54,668 nt of DNA from Acidimicrobiaceae bacterium. GTDB taxonomy: Bacteria; Actinomycetota; Acidimicrobiia; Acidimicrobiales; RAAP-2. The stretch is from positions 32,129 to 86,796 of the forward strand of contig PKXJ01000004.1 in assembly GCA_003132305.1 (NCBI GenBank), given 5' to 3'. How positions within the stretch are numbered: position 1 is the first letter of the stretch; each line of letters starts with the position of its first letter. The translations under genes were made by a program, and so were the position numbers. Shown piece by piece: positions 1 to 8,491 of this stretch. The notes beneath the pieces are model-generated. The model searched no databases. It saw only the letters and a program-made list of their open reading frames with translations, and was not told where the DNA came from.

Positions 1-240
1 GAGGTTGGCGACGCCGATCAGCTCATCGTCGAGAGTCGCGACGGCGAGGGTGAATGAAGTTCGAGGCTCTCGGGCCGCCTCGCGAACGACCTGCTTGAGA
101 TACGCCGTGGTGTCGGTCGGCGAGTTTGGTCCCCACGTGAGGTAGCGGGTGACCTCTTCGTCTGATCCATACCGGTGAACTGCGACTTCGTCGTCGAGCC
201 GGAACTCTCGAAGCATGAGACGTTCGGTCCGAAGTTCCAT
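1..240 (-). CDS. GNAT-family N-acetyltransferase, 5' part only (cut by window edge)
   Basis: The first 80 codons of a gene running leftward off the window start at ATG 240-238. The protein begins MELRTERLMLREFRLDD, the usual opening of RimJ/RimL-type GNAT acetyltransferases, and continues through an LTWGPN segment to the FTLAVATLDDELIGVANL strand. That strand leads to the acetyl-CoA-binding core, which lies outside the window. The family transfers acetyl groups from acetyl-CoA to protein N-termini or small amines. The substrate here cannot be told. The gene is divergent from the TnpB element on its right. Confidence 0.8.
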   Translation of the reverse strand, partial: MELRTERLMLREFRLDDEVAVHRYGSDEEVTRYLTWGPNSPTDTTAYLKQVVREAAREPRTSFTLAVATLDDELIGVANL

Positions 241-286
241 ACCCCTCATTTTGCCCCGAACTCATCCTCGCGCCCGTTGCACGAAT

Positions 287-309
287 CAACTCAGTCGCTC
301 ACGGAGTTG
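287..309. repeat. Inverted repeat, candidate left-end hairpin of the TnpB element
   Basis: CAACTC at 287-292 is the exact reverse complement of GAGTTG at 304-309, with an 11-base loop. IS200/IS605 elements carry subterminal hairpins instead of terminal inverted repeats, and this one is about 60 bases upstream of the tnpB start. Assigning it to the left end is inference. Confidence 0.3.
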
Positions 310-368
310 TCGTACTCGGCCAATCGCTGAACCGGTGTATCCCCATCACTGATCGTTCCCCGCGACCC

Positions 369-1796
369 GTGTCACACCTCGTCCCCATACTGGGCGCAGT
401 GGCCTCACGACCGACGATCCCGATCTTCTCGCACACGGGCGAAGTTCTCTCGCGAGCCGTCACGTTCCAGTTCGCCCTCGATCCGAACGCGCAGCAGAGA
501 ATCCTTTTCGCCAAGTGTGCGGGCGCTCGCCGCTTCACGGTCAACCACCACCTGGCACGGGTCAAGGTCAATCTGGACGCCCGATCGGCCGAGCGAGAAG
601 TTCTCTCGGAAAGTGGTGATACGTGCGAACCATCAACACTTTCCTTGTCCTGGTCGGGGTTCTCCTTCATCAACGAGTTCAATGCCTGGAAAAATGGGCA
701 GTCCGTTGACTCACCCGTCAACGAAGATGGCAGTCGCGGCCTGGCATGGCGGCACGAGTTGCCAAATGACATTTTCGAGTGCGCGAGCGTGGACGCGGCC
801 CGGGCGCTCGAGAACTTCTCTGCGTCGAGGCGGGGCGAGCGCAGTGGTGCTGCTGTCGGGTTCCCCCGCTTCCAGGCCAAAGGGAAAGTGACGCCGAGCT
901 TTCGGCTGCGCAACCGCGCGACGCCAGGTCGTGCGCCCGCGAGCCAGCCCATTCGCTTCAGTGACCCTGCACACTTGCGACTACCCAAGTTCGGGCCGGT
1001 CAAGGTCTTCGGCCCCACCCGCAAGGTCCGCCGGATGATCGACTTGGGTCGATTTCACATCTACTCAGCCACCCTGACCCAGCGTGCCGGTCGGTGGACC
1101 GTGTCACTCACCGGCGTCGCCGCTGAACTGCACCAGGCCGAGCGCAGCCGCACCAATCGTCACGCCGATCCCGTCGGAGTCGACCGGGGGATCATCTCCC
1201 TTTGCGTCGCTGCGGACGCGAACGGCGTTTTCTTCGAGAGCTTCGAGGGGGTGACAACACTGAAGCAAGCGCTAGGCAAGCTCAAGGCGGCCAACCAGGC
1301 CCTGGCCAGAACCACACCGGGGTCCAAGGGTCGCCAACGAGCACGGGCCCGGCTCGCGAAAACCCACCGCAAGGTCGTCAACACCAGGCGACACCTCGTC
1401 CACCAAGCCTCCGGGACCCTGGTGGACCGATGCCAGATCCTGGTGATCGAGGACCTGAACGTCGCAGGAATGGTGAGGAATCGACACCTGACGAGGTCCA
1501 TCTCGGACGCCGCGATGGGCGAACTCTCCCGCCAGCTCCTCTACAAGGCCCGATGGCACGGGGTCGAGGTTCGAGTGGCTGACAGATTCTTCCCGAGTTC
1601 CAAGACGTGCTCGGGCTGTGGCGAGGTCAGAAACGACCTCGACCTGTCGACGCGGACCTACTCGTGTGGGGCCTGCGGCCTGGTCATCGACCGCGACTTG
1701 AACGCGGCCATCAACCTCTCCCGCTGGCGACCTAGAGAACACTCCGCGGTGACTCCGTTGGTTCCAACGCGCGCTGCGCTTCTCTCCACAGCCTGA
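369..1796 (+). CDS. tnpB: TnpB-family RNA-guided endonuclease
   Basis: The 475-residue protein has the TnpB layout. An N-terminal beta/helical region includes FALDPNAQQRILFAKCAGARR. RuvC I is VGVDRG with Asp272, RuvC II is VIEDLNV with Glu361, a zinc ribbon follows (Cys414, Cys417, Cys433, Cys436), and RuvC III is IDRDLNAAINL at 440-450. All catalytic acidic residues are present, so the nuclease looks intact. TnpB proteins use an omegaRNA from the element's right end to cut DNA next to a short target-adjacent motif. The GTG start at 369 adds about 28 residues before the conserved domain. No better ATG or GTG lies closer, so the true start is uncertain. No tnpA is adjacent. Confidence 0.9.
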   Translation: MSHLVPILGAVASRPTIPIFSHTGEVLSRAVTFQFALDPNAQQRILFAKCAGARRFTVNHHLARVKVNLDARSAEREVLSESGDTCEPSTLSLSWSGFSFINEFNAWKNGQSVDSPVNEDGSRGLAWRHELPNDIFECASVDAARALENFSASRRGERSGAAVGFPRFQAKGKVTPSFRLRNRATPGRAPASQPIRFSDPAHLRLPKFGPVKVFGPTRKVRRMIDLGRFHIYSATLTQRAGRWTVSLTGVAAELHQAERSRTNRHADPVGVDRGIISLCVAADANGVFFESFEGVTTLKQALGKLKAANQALARTTPGSKGRQRARARLAKTHRKVVNTRRHLVHQASGTLVDRCQILVIEDLNVAGMVRNRHLTRSISDAAMGELSRQLLYKARWHGVEVRVADRFFPSSKTCSGCGEVRNDLDLSTRTYSCGACGLVIDRDLNAAINLSRWRPREHSAVTPLVPTRAALLSTA

Positions 1797-1970
1797 TCCG
1801 CCACGGATCTGCACCGCGAAGCGCGCGGGAAGAGCCGATCGTCACCCGCACAACCATCACGAAGATGTGATGAGGGCCCTGGGTCGGAACCGAGCACTCA
1901 GATGAAGCATCGTCTGAGAAGTCGGACGGTGAGCAAGCACCGCTGAGTCACTTCGCTCAGTTGGTCAAGG
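1790..1970 (+). ncRNA. Probable omegaRNA / right end of the TnpB element
   Basis: Three clean hairpins follow the tnpB coding region. GATCCG-CCA-CGGATC (1795-1809) overlaps the stop codon, CATCAC-GAAGAT-GTGATG is at 1855-1872, and CTGAG-TCACTTCG-CTCAG is at 1943-1960. The last is followed by TTGGTCAAG. In the family the omegaRNA overlaps the 3' end of tnpB and ends at the element's right border, with the next 16-20 genomic bases acting as guide. By that logic the guide would start near 1970. The hairpins are seen directly and the RNA function is inferred. The rest of the gap to mobA (1971-2200) shows nothing I can name. Confidence 0.5.
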
Positions 1971-2200
1971 CGAACCGGCGGGTCCAAATAGGACACACGC
2001 TGTTAGATGAAAGGCTGTCCACCATGGCCAAGGCCTAGCCTGCCGTTTTCCGTCGCGAAGGGGTGGCGTCGTGCGTCGCCACGATGGCGAGCCATTGGAT
2101 GACGCCCTCAACGCAAACGAGGCAATCAAGGCAATTGAGCGGCGTAGGGGTCGCGGAGATCTCAACGATCGTCTGTTCTTCGTTCTGATCTCATGGGCTC

Positions 2201-2794
2201 TCAATTCGGGGGCGCAGTGAGCGAAGCGACGTCGCCCGGCGTGTCGAGATCGATTGACCACGAACCAGCACCGAAGTCGACAACCGAATAGTTGAGGTTT
2301 CGAATTGCTCGCAGGGGCGAACGTTCGCCCGAATGAAAGGCTGCTTCGAGTTTCTCGAGGGTGGCGCGCGTCCAAGCCGCGTGCAGAGGCTGCGGTTGAC
2401 CATCGGCGACGCTCATCACCACGTCGAATTTGTCGATTGCCTCAACTATTCCTGCCACGTGATTTTCGCGGATCCATGGCATGTCGCAAGCGGTGACGAC
2501 GACGACGTCCTCGGAGGCGGCTCGAAGGGCGGAGATGATACCGGCGAGCGGCCCGTCGTGGGGCGTCTGGTCGGGAATGATTCGGAGCCCGAGCGTGCTC
2601 AGACTCTCGGCGTCTCCACCGACAACAAACACCTCCCTTGCTCCAGCCCCGAGCATCGCGCGAGTAACCCGGGTCGCCATGGGAACCCCCTCCACCGGGA
2701 GGAGCGCTTTGTCGCGCCCCATTCGTTGACCGTAACCACCGGTGAGGACCGCGCCCACAAAGGCGTCACGCTCGAGGATCCTTCGACTGTCCAT
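2201..2794 (-). CDS. mobA: Molybdenum cofactor guanylyltransferase MobA
   Basis: At 197 residues this is the normal size for MobA, which joins GMP from GTP to molybdopterin to make the MGD form of the cofactor. The nucleotide-binding signature LTGGYGQRMGRDKALLPVEG lies at about 17-36. HDGPLAG (79-85), the metal-binding ACDMP (102-106) and the C-terminal DLDTPGD (182-188) are all present. It starts with ATG at 2794 and is divergent from the DUF6457 and fdhD genes. The neighbouring FdhD and molybdopterin oxidoreductase genes suggest it supplies bis-MGD to that enzyme. Confidence 0.93.
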   Translation of the reverse strand: MDSRRILERDAFVGAVLTGGYGQRMGRDKALLPVEGVPMATRVTRAMLGAGAREVFVVGGDAESLSTLGLRIIPDQTPHDGPLAGIISALRAASEDVVVVTACDMPWIRENHVAGIVEAIDKFDVVMSVADGQPQPLHAAWTRATLEKLEAAFHSGERSPLRAIRNLNYSVVDFGAGSWSIDLDTPGDVASLTAPPN

Positions 2795-3137
2795 GGTCCA
2801 AAGACTACGGTGCCAAGCTATTTAGGACCACGCCGCTTACGACGTCGTCGTATCCCGAAATGGCGTAAAGGAACCACGGCCATCGGTGGTTCGATCTCTT
2901 CGCGCTCACGTTTTAGTTCGCCGTCACCGAGAATCAGAATTAGATTGGTCACGTCATGATGCTCCCCGCGACGTGAGGGCGTTGCGCCCGGTTCACTTGT
3001 CCAGACGATGTTGCTAACCTTCGGCTGAATGGTCGGTGAAACCCCATGACCCACAAAGTTTTCGCGATTGACGAAGTCGACTACGGCTATGAGCGCTTGA
3101 CCGGTTGTCTTACCGGACAACGCGCGCGAGCACTTCT
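2795..3137. other. Divergent intergenic region between mobA and the DUF6457 gene
   Basis: These 343 bases presumably hold back-to-back promoters for the two molybdenum-related transcripts. I see no convincing Moco riboswitch fold, tRNA or conserved reading frame. A TTGACG at about 3066 has no well-spaced -10 partner. Confidence 0.4.
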
Positions 3138-3383
3138 ATGACCAACGCCCTCCCTTGGATTGAAGAGTTCGTGACGGCGGCCAAGGGCGAGGCACTCAGC
3201 GACGAAGAGCGCGAGGCGATCCTCGCGTTGGCGGGAGTGGCCGCGCATTCGTCGGAACGAACGGCCGCACCGCTCACGTGTTGGGTCGCCGCCGCCGCTG
3301 GACTTAGTCCCGTGGCCGCGCTCGAGATTGCCCGTTCGCTGGCGAATCAACAGGGCCAAGATGAACGGGGACCGATCGAATGA
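3138..3383 (+). CDS. DUF6457 domain protein, molybdenum-cofactor associated
   Basis: A small 81-residue helical protein. The ATG at 3138 gives MTNALPWIEEFV, the natural start of the domain; the frame stays open upstream to 3105 but that stretch does not look conserved. The central segment VAAHSSERTAAPLTCWVAAAAGLS matches the DUF6457 pattern (AH..ER.AAPL....), a short actinobacterial domain found alone or fused to MobA and encoded next to fdhD. Its biochemical role is unknown to me. It lies 91 bases upstream of fdhD on the same strand, so the two are probably cotranscribed and involved in cofactor insertion or sulfuration. Confidence 0.75.
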   Translation: MTNALPWIEEFVTAAKGEALSDEEREAILALAGVAAHSSERTAAPLTCWVAAAAGLSPVAALEIARSLANQQGQDERGPIE

Positions 3384-3474
3384 CCGCGAGGAACATAGCC
3401 CGCCTCGCGGCCAAAGTCTCGAAGGTAACTGACGGGTCATCCGTCCTCGGTTCTCGATCAGACAGGAGAATAAG

Positions 3475-4302
3475 GTGAGTCGGATTTCGCCAGAACGATA
3501 CGTCACGCGCGTGACCGTGGGCGAACCCCCTCGACGTCTTCGTGACACGCTCGCCGGCGAAGAACCACTCGAACTGCGAGTGGGTGGACGTTCCTTTGCG
3601 GTCACCATGAGAACACCGGGAGACGACTTCGACCTGGCCGCGGGATTCCTCGTGAGTGAGGGCGTCATCACCAAAACCGAGGATCTCGTCGCCATGCGTT
3701 ACTGCAGCGGGGTAGGAGACGACGGGATAAACGAATTCAACGTGCTCGACCTCACGTTGGCCAGCGGTGTGGCTCCCCCTGACGACAGCGTGGCTCGAGC
3801 GTTCTTCACGACGAGTTCTTGCGGACTCTGCGGAAAGGCGTCAATCGACGCCGTGAGGACTCGATCAGCCTTCGACGTCCGCGGTGATCCCTTAAGGCTC
3901 GCACCATCATTGCTGGTAGCGCTACCCGATCGGTTGCGCGCCGCTCAAAAGGTGTTCGAAAAGACCGGCGGCCTTCACGCCGCCGCTCTGTTCAACGGTA
4001 GAACGGGTGAGCTGCTCGTCCTACGCGAAGACGTTGGTCGCCACAACGCGGTGGACAAGGTCATTGGTTGGGCACTTCGCGAGGGGCGACTGCCGTTACG
4101 CGCCACGATCTTGCTGGTCTCTGGTCGAGCGTCGTTCGAGTTGGTCCAAAAGGCCGTCATGGCGGGTATCCCCGCTCTGTGCGCGGTGTCAGCGCCTTCG
4201 TCGCTCGCGGTCGATCTCGCCGAAGAGTCAGGCATGACCCTCATCGGATTCCTGCGCGACCCGTCGATGGTCGTGTACGCCAGCACGCAACGCGTTCACT
4301 AG
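3475..4302 (+). CDS. fdhD: Formate dehydrogenase accessory sulfurtransferase FdhD
   Basis: The 275-residue FdhD passes sulfur from a cysteine desulfurase to the bis-MGD cofactor before it enters formate dehydrogenase. The essential Cys pair is in TSSCGLCGK (Cys116 and Cys119). The conserved segments [17 protein letters not shown] (47-63) and [16 protein letters not shown] (183-198) are intact. It starts with GTG, preceded by ACAGGAGAATAAG, a good ribosome-binding site. It converges on the oxidoreductase gene it presumably matures, with a strong hairpin between the two stops. Confidence 0.95.
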   Translation: MSRISPERYVTRVTVGEPPRRLRDTLAGEEPLELRVGGRSFAVTMRTPGDDFDLAAGFLVSEGVITKTEDLVAMRYCSGVGDDGINEFNVLDLTLASGVAPPDDSVARAFFTTSSCGLCGKASIDAVRTRSAFDVRGDPLRLAPSLLVALPDRLRAAQKVFEKTGGLHAAALFNGRTGELLVLREDVGRHNAVDKVIGWALREGRLPLRATILLVSGRASFELVQKAVMAGIPALCAVSAPSSLAVDLAEESGMTLIGFLRDPSMVVYASTQRVH

Positions 4303-4307
4303 ACCTC

Positions 4308-4332
4308 GAGAGTGGTCCGTGGACCGACTCTC
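4308..4332. terminator. Bidirectional terminator-like hairpin between convergent fdhD and oxidoreductase genes
   Basis: GAGAGT-GGTCC at 4308-4318 pairs with GGACC-G-ACTCTC at 4321-4332, giving an 11-bp stem with one bulged base and a 2-base centre. It fills the 35-base space between two convergent stop codons. No T tract follows, so it may stop transcription or protect 3' ends on both strands. Confidence 0.5.
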
Positions 4333-4337
4333 TCAGT

Positions 4338-6611
4338 TCACGTCGCCGGCTCAATTCGAATAATTACGGACTTCGACGTCGGGGTGTTGCTGGCCAGTGC
4401 CGTGGAATCAAGGGGCACCAGCACGTTGGCTTCGGGAAAGTAGGTCGCGGCACAGCCCCGCGGCGTCTCGTACGCCACGGCGCGAAACCCTTTGGCGTAG
4501 CGCTCACCGTCGGACCAGACGCTGACAAGATCAACCAGGTCGCCGTCGTGCAGGCCCCGTGCGCTGAGGTCGTCGGCGTTCACGAAGACCACCCTGCGGC
4601 CACCCTTGATACCGCGATATCGGTCGTCGAGCCCATAGACCGTCGTGTTGAACTGGTCGTGTGATCGAAGCGTCTGGAGCACCAGGTGCCCCTCGGGAAC
4701 GTTGATGGCGTCAGGTTCGTTCACCGTGAAGCGAGCCTTTCCGGAGGCGGTCGTAAACGTCCTCGAGTCGTGGGGACCTCGAGGCAAGGTGAAGCCTCCC
4801 GGTTCACGCACCCGTTCTTCGAAGTTCTCGAAGCCATCGACGACTCGTTCAATGTGACCACGGATCACTCGATAGTCGTTGGCCATTTCGCTCCAGCCAA
4901 TGTCCTCGCCAAAGAGCGTTCGGCCCAAACCGGCCACGATCGAGACTTCGCTGCGGAGCAGTTCCGATCCCGGAGCGAGCCGTCCCTTGCTCGAGTGGAC
5001 AATACTCATCGAATCTTCGACGCTCACGAACTGATCACCCCCTGCCTGGACGTCGCGCTCGGTGCGACCCAGGCACGGCAGCAGTAGCGCCTCTCGACCG
5101 TGGCACAGGTGCGACCGGTTGAGTTTGGTGGCGACGTGGACGGTCAACGCACAGTTCTTCATCGCCGCCTCGGTGACCGCGGTGTCGGGCGTGGCGGCGA
5201 CGAAGTTGCCACCCAGCGCGAAAAATACGTCGATTGCGCCGTCGCGCATGGCGCGGATGGTGTTGACCGTGTCGTACCCGTGGTCGCGGGGCGGTTCGAA
5301 TCCGAACTCGTCTCGCAGTTTGTCGAGGAACGCGTCGGGCATCCTCTCCCAGATACCCATCGTGCGATCGCCTTGGACATTGCTGTGTCCGCGGATCGGC
5401 GACGGCCCCGCCCCGGGCCGACCAATGTTGCCCCGTAGGAGGAGAAAGTTCACGATTTCGCGAATGGTCGCCACCGCGTTGCGATGCTGGGTTATCCCCA
5501 TGGCCCAACAGACGACGACGCTCTTCGCCGCAACCACGTCCGAGGCGAAGTGCTCAAGCTCCTCGCGCGTGAGTCCGCTCTGGGACTCGATCTCGGACCA
5601 TTGGAGACTGCGCCACGCCCTACACGCCTCGTCGAAACCGTCGCAGTACGTCTCGATGAAGTCGTGGTCGAAGATCGTGCCCGGCTCGGCGTCCTCGCGC
5701 GCCAACAGCACTTTGTTAACGCCCGCGAACAAGGCCAAGTCCCCATTGACGCGCACGGGCAAGGACCGGTCCGTCAGTTTTGTTCCACTACCGATCAGCC
5801 CACGCACGCTCTGGGGATTCTTGAATCGAACGAGCCCAGCTTCGAGCAGCGGGTTGACCGAGACGATGCGCGCGCCACGTTGCTTCGCCTGTTCGAGAGC
5901 CGTCAACATGCGCGGATGATTGGTGCCGGGATTCTGGCCCACGATGACGATCAGCTCGGCGTGGTCGGTAATGTCATCGAGGTCGACCGTTCCCTTGCCG
6001 ACACCGATCGTCTCGTTAAGAGCGGAGCCACTCGACTCGTGGCACATATTGGAACAGTCCGGTAGATTGTTCGTCCCTAGGCGTCGAGCCAGCAACTGGT
6101 AGACGAACGCCGCTTCATTGCTCGCACGACCGCTGGTGTAAAAGGCGGCGCGATTCGGATCCGGGAGTGCCCGCAGTCGATCGGCGATGAGTTCGAAGGC
6201 TTCGTCCCACGTGATCGGAACGTAGTGATCCTCCCCGGGGGCGAGGTACATCGGCTCGGTGAGTCGCCCGTGATGCTCCAGCGAGTGACTGTCCTCTTCC
6301 AGCAACTCACTCACGGAGTGAGCAGCGAAAAACTCTCTACCAGCGCGATCGCGCGTCGCTTCCCACGACGTGGCCTTGGCTCCGTTCTCACAAAACTCCG
6401 CGTGGCTCCGGTCACCGACTTTGGGGTCGGGCCACGCACAACCCGGACAGTCAAATCCGCTGGTTTGGTTCATCGCGAGGAGCGTTTTTACTCCACGCGT
6501 CACGCCCATTTCAACCGCCGCGTACTGCAGGGCGTGCCGGATGGCCGGCATACCAGCCACCGACGTCTTGGGTTTTTCGACTCGGACTTCGTCGTCTGAG
6601 TTGGTAGCCAT
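4338..6611 (-). CDS. FdhF/YdeP-family molybdopterin oxidoreductase (formate-dehydrogenase-like)
   Basis: This 757-residue cytoplasmic molybdoenzyme belongs to the YdeP branch of formate-dehydrogenase alpha subunits. Visible features are GFDCPGCAWPDP (Cys55, Cys58), EFCENGAKA (Cys74), DCSNMCHESSGSALNE (Cys186, Cys190), the cofactor-binding IVIVGQNPGTNHPRML, and a C-terminal molydopterin dinucleotide-binding domain ending near IIRIEPAT. ATG 6611 is preferred over GTG 6620 because an AGG sits at suitable spacing before it. Close homologues are poorly characterised; formate oxidation or acid-stress roles are possible. No beta or gamma subunit gene is adjacent, so the electron acceptor is unknown. 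FdhD and MobA nearby support the assignment. Confidence 0.9.
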   Translation of the reverse strand: MATNSDDEVRVEKPKTSVAGMPAIRHALQYAAVEMGVTRGVKTLLAMNQTSGFDCPGCAWPDPKVGDRSHAEFCENGAKATSWEATRDRAGREFFAAHSVSELLEEDSHSLEHHGRLTEPMYLAPGEDHYVPITWDEAFELIADRLRALPDPNRAAFYTSGRASNEAAFVYQLLARRLGTNNLPDCSNMCHESSGSALNETIGVGKGTVDLDDITDHAELIVIVGQNPGTNHPRMLTALEQAKQRGARIVSVNPLLEAGLVRFKNPQSVRGLIGSGTKLTDRSLPVRVNGDLALFAGVNKVLLAREDAEPGTIFDHDFIETYCDGFDEACRAWRSLQWSEIESQSGLTREELEHFASDVVAAKSVVVCWAMGITQHRNAVATIREIVNFLLLRGNIGRPGAGPSPIRGHSNVQGDRTMGIWERMPDAFLDKLRDEFGFEPPRDHGYDTVNTIRAMRDGAIDVFFALGGNFVAATPDTAVTEAAMKNCALTVHVATKLNRSHLCHGREALLLPCLGRTERDVQAGGDQFVSVEDSMSIVHSSKGRLAPGSELLRSEVSIVAGLGRTLFGEDIGWSEMANDYRVIRGHIERVVDGFENFEERVREPGGFTLPRGPHDSRTFTTASGKARFTVNEPDAINVPEGHLVLQTLRSHDQFNTTVYGLDDRYRGIKGGRRVVFVNADDLSARGLHDGDLVDLVSVWSDGERYAKGFRAVAYETPRGCAATYFPEANVLVPLDSTALASNTPTSKSVIIRIEPAT

Positions 6612-7262
6612 TGATCGCACCTGAACTTTCCGAAGTGGCCCTTCGCGAACGCGATCCCAAGGGAGGTCTTAATGGGGAGACTATCGGAAGGGCCTGGCTC
6701 GGAGTCGCCAATGCCCAGCGCCAGGTCTCGATGAAACTAATGGTCACGCGCCGGTCAATCCCGGCGCCACGAGCGGGAGCGATCTCGAGGTCGGCGTCCT
6801 CCCGGGCAAGTTTGAGCGTGAAACCCTTGCGTATGACCTAAGTGCCGACGTCAACAAATCTGACAAAAGAGAAACTACCTAACGAGACATTCCGGATAAA
6901 CGTTGTCGCGCTCGAGTTCTAGCCACGCTGGCGGTACGAGGCAACCACCGTCGAGAAAAGCAGTGAAAGGTAGGAAACTTGAGAACTCGGGTTGGGGCGA
7001 GCAGCTACCGGCGCGTTCTCGAGCGCCCTTCATCGACCGAGCTTGGAGAACGGATAACGACTGGTTTTGTAACGCAATCGAAGACTTCTCATACTATGAA
7101 ATTGCAGGAACGAAGCCGTGCGACCATGAAACGGTTTCGTTACCGAGAAGGAGCAGTGATCGACGAATCCGTGGAAGTGTCCCGCAATGAAAGGGTGTCC
7201 CGTCGGCGAATTTCGCGCCGCCCGATGCAACGAACACTGGACAAAAGACGAAAGAGGCTGTA
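6612..7262. other. Long non-coding stretch upstream of msrBA
   Basis: These 651 bases separate the oxidoreductase start from msrB. Short open frames exist but none has a recognisable protein. GCGCTCGAG (6908-6916) and CTCGAGCGC (7018-7026) form an inverted repeat that encloses GAGAAC (6981-6986) and GTTCTC (7015-7020). This could fold as a nested stem in a leader RNA. Otherwise I see only presumptive promoters for the two divergent genes. Confidence 0.35.
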
Positions 7263-7736
7263 GTGACTGACCAGTATCAAAAGAACCCGGAGGCGATAGC
7301 CCAACTCACTCCGCGCCAGTACGACGTAACCCAAGAAAGTGCGACCGAACCAGCCTTCGACAACGAGTTCTGGGATAAGAAGGAGGCGGGTCTCTACGTC
7401 GACGTGGTGTCGGGCGAGCCCCTGTTCGCCTCCACCAAGAAGTACGACAGCGGATGTGGCTGGCCGAGCTTCACGGCGCCGCTGGTGCCCGAAAACGTCG
7501 TAGAGAACAGCGATCGAGGCCACGGGATGATTCGGACCGAGGTTCGCTCCACCCACGGGGACAGTCACCTTGGCCACCTCTTCAACGACGGTCCCGTCGA
7601 CGAGGGTGGCCTGCGGTACTGCATCAACTCCGCCGCGCTACGGTTCGTTCCGTTCGAGGATCTCGAGTCCGAGGGTTACGGCGAGTACATAAAACTGTTC
7701 GATGAAACGTCGACGGAGAAAGGAACGGCTCAATGA
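7263..7736 (+). CDS. msrB: Peptide-methionine (R)-S-oxide reductase MsrB
   Basis: The 157-residue MsrB reduces the R epimer of methionine sulfoxide in proteins with thioredoxin as reductant. SGCGWPSF (Cys65), SHLGHLF and the catalytic RYCIN (Cys120) are present. The Cys-X-X-Cys pairs that bind structural zinc in some MsrB proteins are absent ([10 protein letters not shown] occupies the first site), so this is a zinc-free form. It starts with GTG and overlaps msrA by 4 bases (ATGA), giving translational coupling. Confidence 0.95.
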   Translation: MTDQYQKNPEAIAQLTPRQYDVTQESATEPAFDNEFWDKKEAGLYVDVVSGEPLFASTKKYDSGCGWPSFTAPLVPENVVENSDRGHGMIRTEVRSTHGDSHLGHLFNDGPVDEGGLRYCINSAALRFVPFEDLESEGYGEYIKLFDETSTEKGTAQ

Positions 7737-8254
7737 GTGGTACTACTGAAAAGGCGATCCTGGCTGGAGGATGCTTCTGGGGAATGCAGGATCTCATTCG
7801 CAAGCGCCCGGGCGTGCTTTCGACGCGAGTTGGTTACTCCGGGGGCGACGTGGCGAACGCGACCTACCGCCATCACGGTACCCACGCCGAGGCAATTGAG
7901 ATCACCTTCGATCCCGAGCAAACCTCCTACCGCGAGATCCTCGAGTTCTTCTTCCAGATCCACGATCCCACGACGATGAATCGCCAAGGCAACGACCGCG
8001 GAGCCAACTACCGCTCAGCGATCTTCTACCTCAACGACGAGCAACGCCGAGTCGCCGAAGACACCATTGCCGACGTGGAGGCCTCGGGACTTTGGCCCGG
8101 CACGGTCGTTTCCGGGGTCGAGCCAGCTGGTCCATTCTGGGAAGCCGAGCCTGAACACCAGGACTATCTCGAGAACTACCCGAACGGCTACACGTGCCAC
8201 TTTCCACGCCCCGGATGGGTGCTGCCCCGTCGGAGCGACGGCGCGGTGATCTGA
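7733..8254 (+). CDS. msrA: Peptide-methionine (S)-S-oxide reductase MsrA
   Basis: The 173-residue MsrA complements MsrB by reducing the S epimer of methionine sulfoxide. The signature GGCFWGMQD near the N-terminus carries the nucleophile Cys14. [25 protein letters not shown] and [15 protein letters not shown] are all typical. One C-terminal cysteine (Cys155) could serve in recycling. The ATG overlaps the msrB stop, so the two are made from one message. Both lack signal peptides and act in the cytoplasm. Confidence 0.95.
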   Translation: MSGTTEKAILAGGCFWGMQDLIRKRPGVLSTRVGYSGGDVANATYRHHGTHAEAIEITFDPEQTSYREILEFFFQIHDPTTMNRQGNDRGANYRSAIFYLNDEQRRVAEDTIADVEASGLWPGTVVSGVEPAGPFWEAEPEHQDYLENYPNGYTCHFPRPGWVLPRRSDGAVI

Positions 8255-8491
8255 TCAAATTCTGATAACGGCGTGTAGTTAAACGTGTAAGTCGCGGGCG
8301 TTAGATCGCGGGGGCGAAACTTGCCAATCGGCGTTAGGAGCAGGCGAAGAGAATCGACGTTCCTAGAACGCAACATGGCTAAAGGAAGCCAGCGTGATTC
8401 AAAATCCTCGTTTTCGATAATGTCCATTCTCGACCTCACAAGCTAGGGCGAGTCAGCACTAACCGATATCGGCTGTGTAAGGCTCAACGAT

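Larger units (their letters stand above)
283..1970 (+). mobile_element. Solitary TnpB element (IS200/IS605-like, no tnpA)
   Basis: A single tnpB is flanked by structured DNA. A candidate left-end hairpin lies at 287-309, and three hairpins (1795-1809, 1855-1872, 1943-1960) follow the gene. No Y1 or serine transposase is present, so it could only move with a transposase supplied in trans. The boundaries are inferred: the right end is put just after the last hairpin, near GTTGGTCAAG, and the left end just before the first. The element sits between a GNAT gene and mobA without interrupting either. Confidence 0.5.

Noticed and set aside
299-1024. Long minus-strand open frame opposite tnpB
   Set aside because: It mirrors the coding frame of tnpB and has no recognisable motif; it is an antisense shadow.
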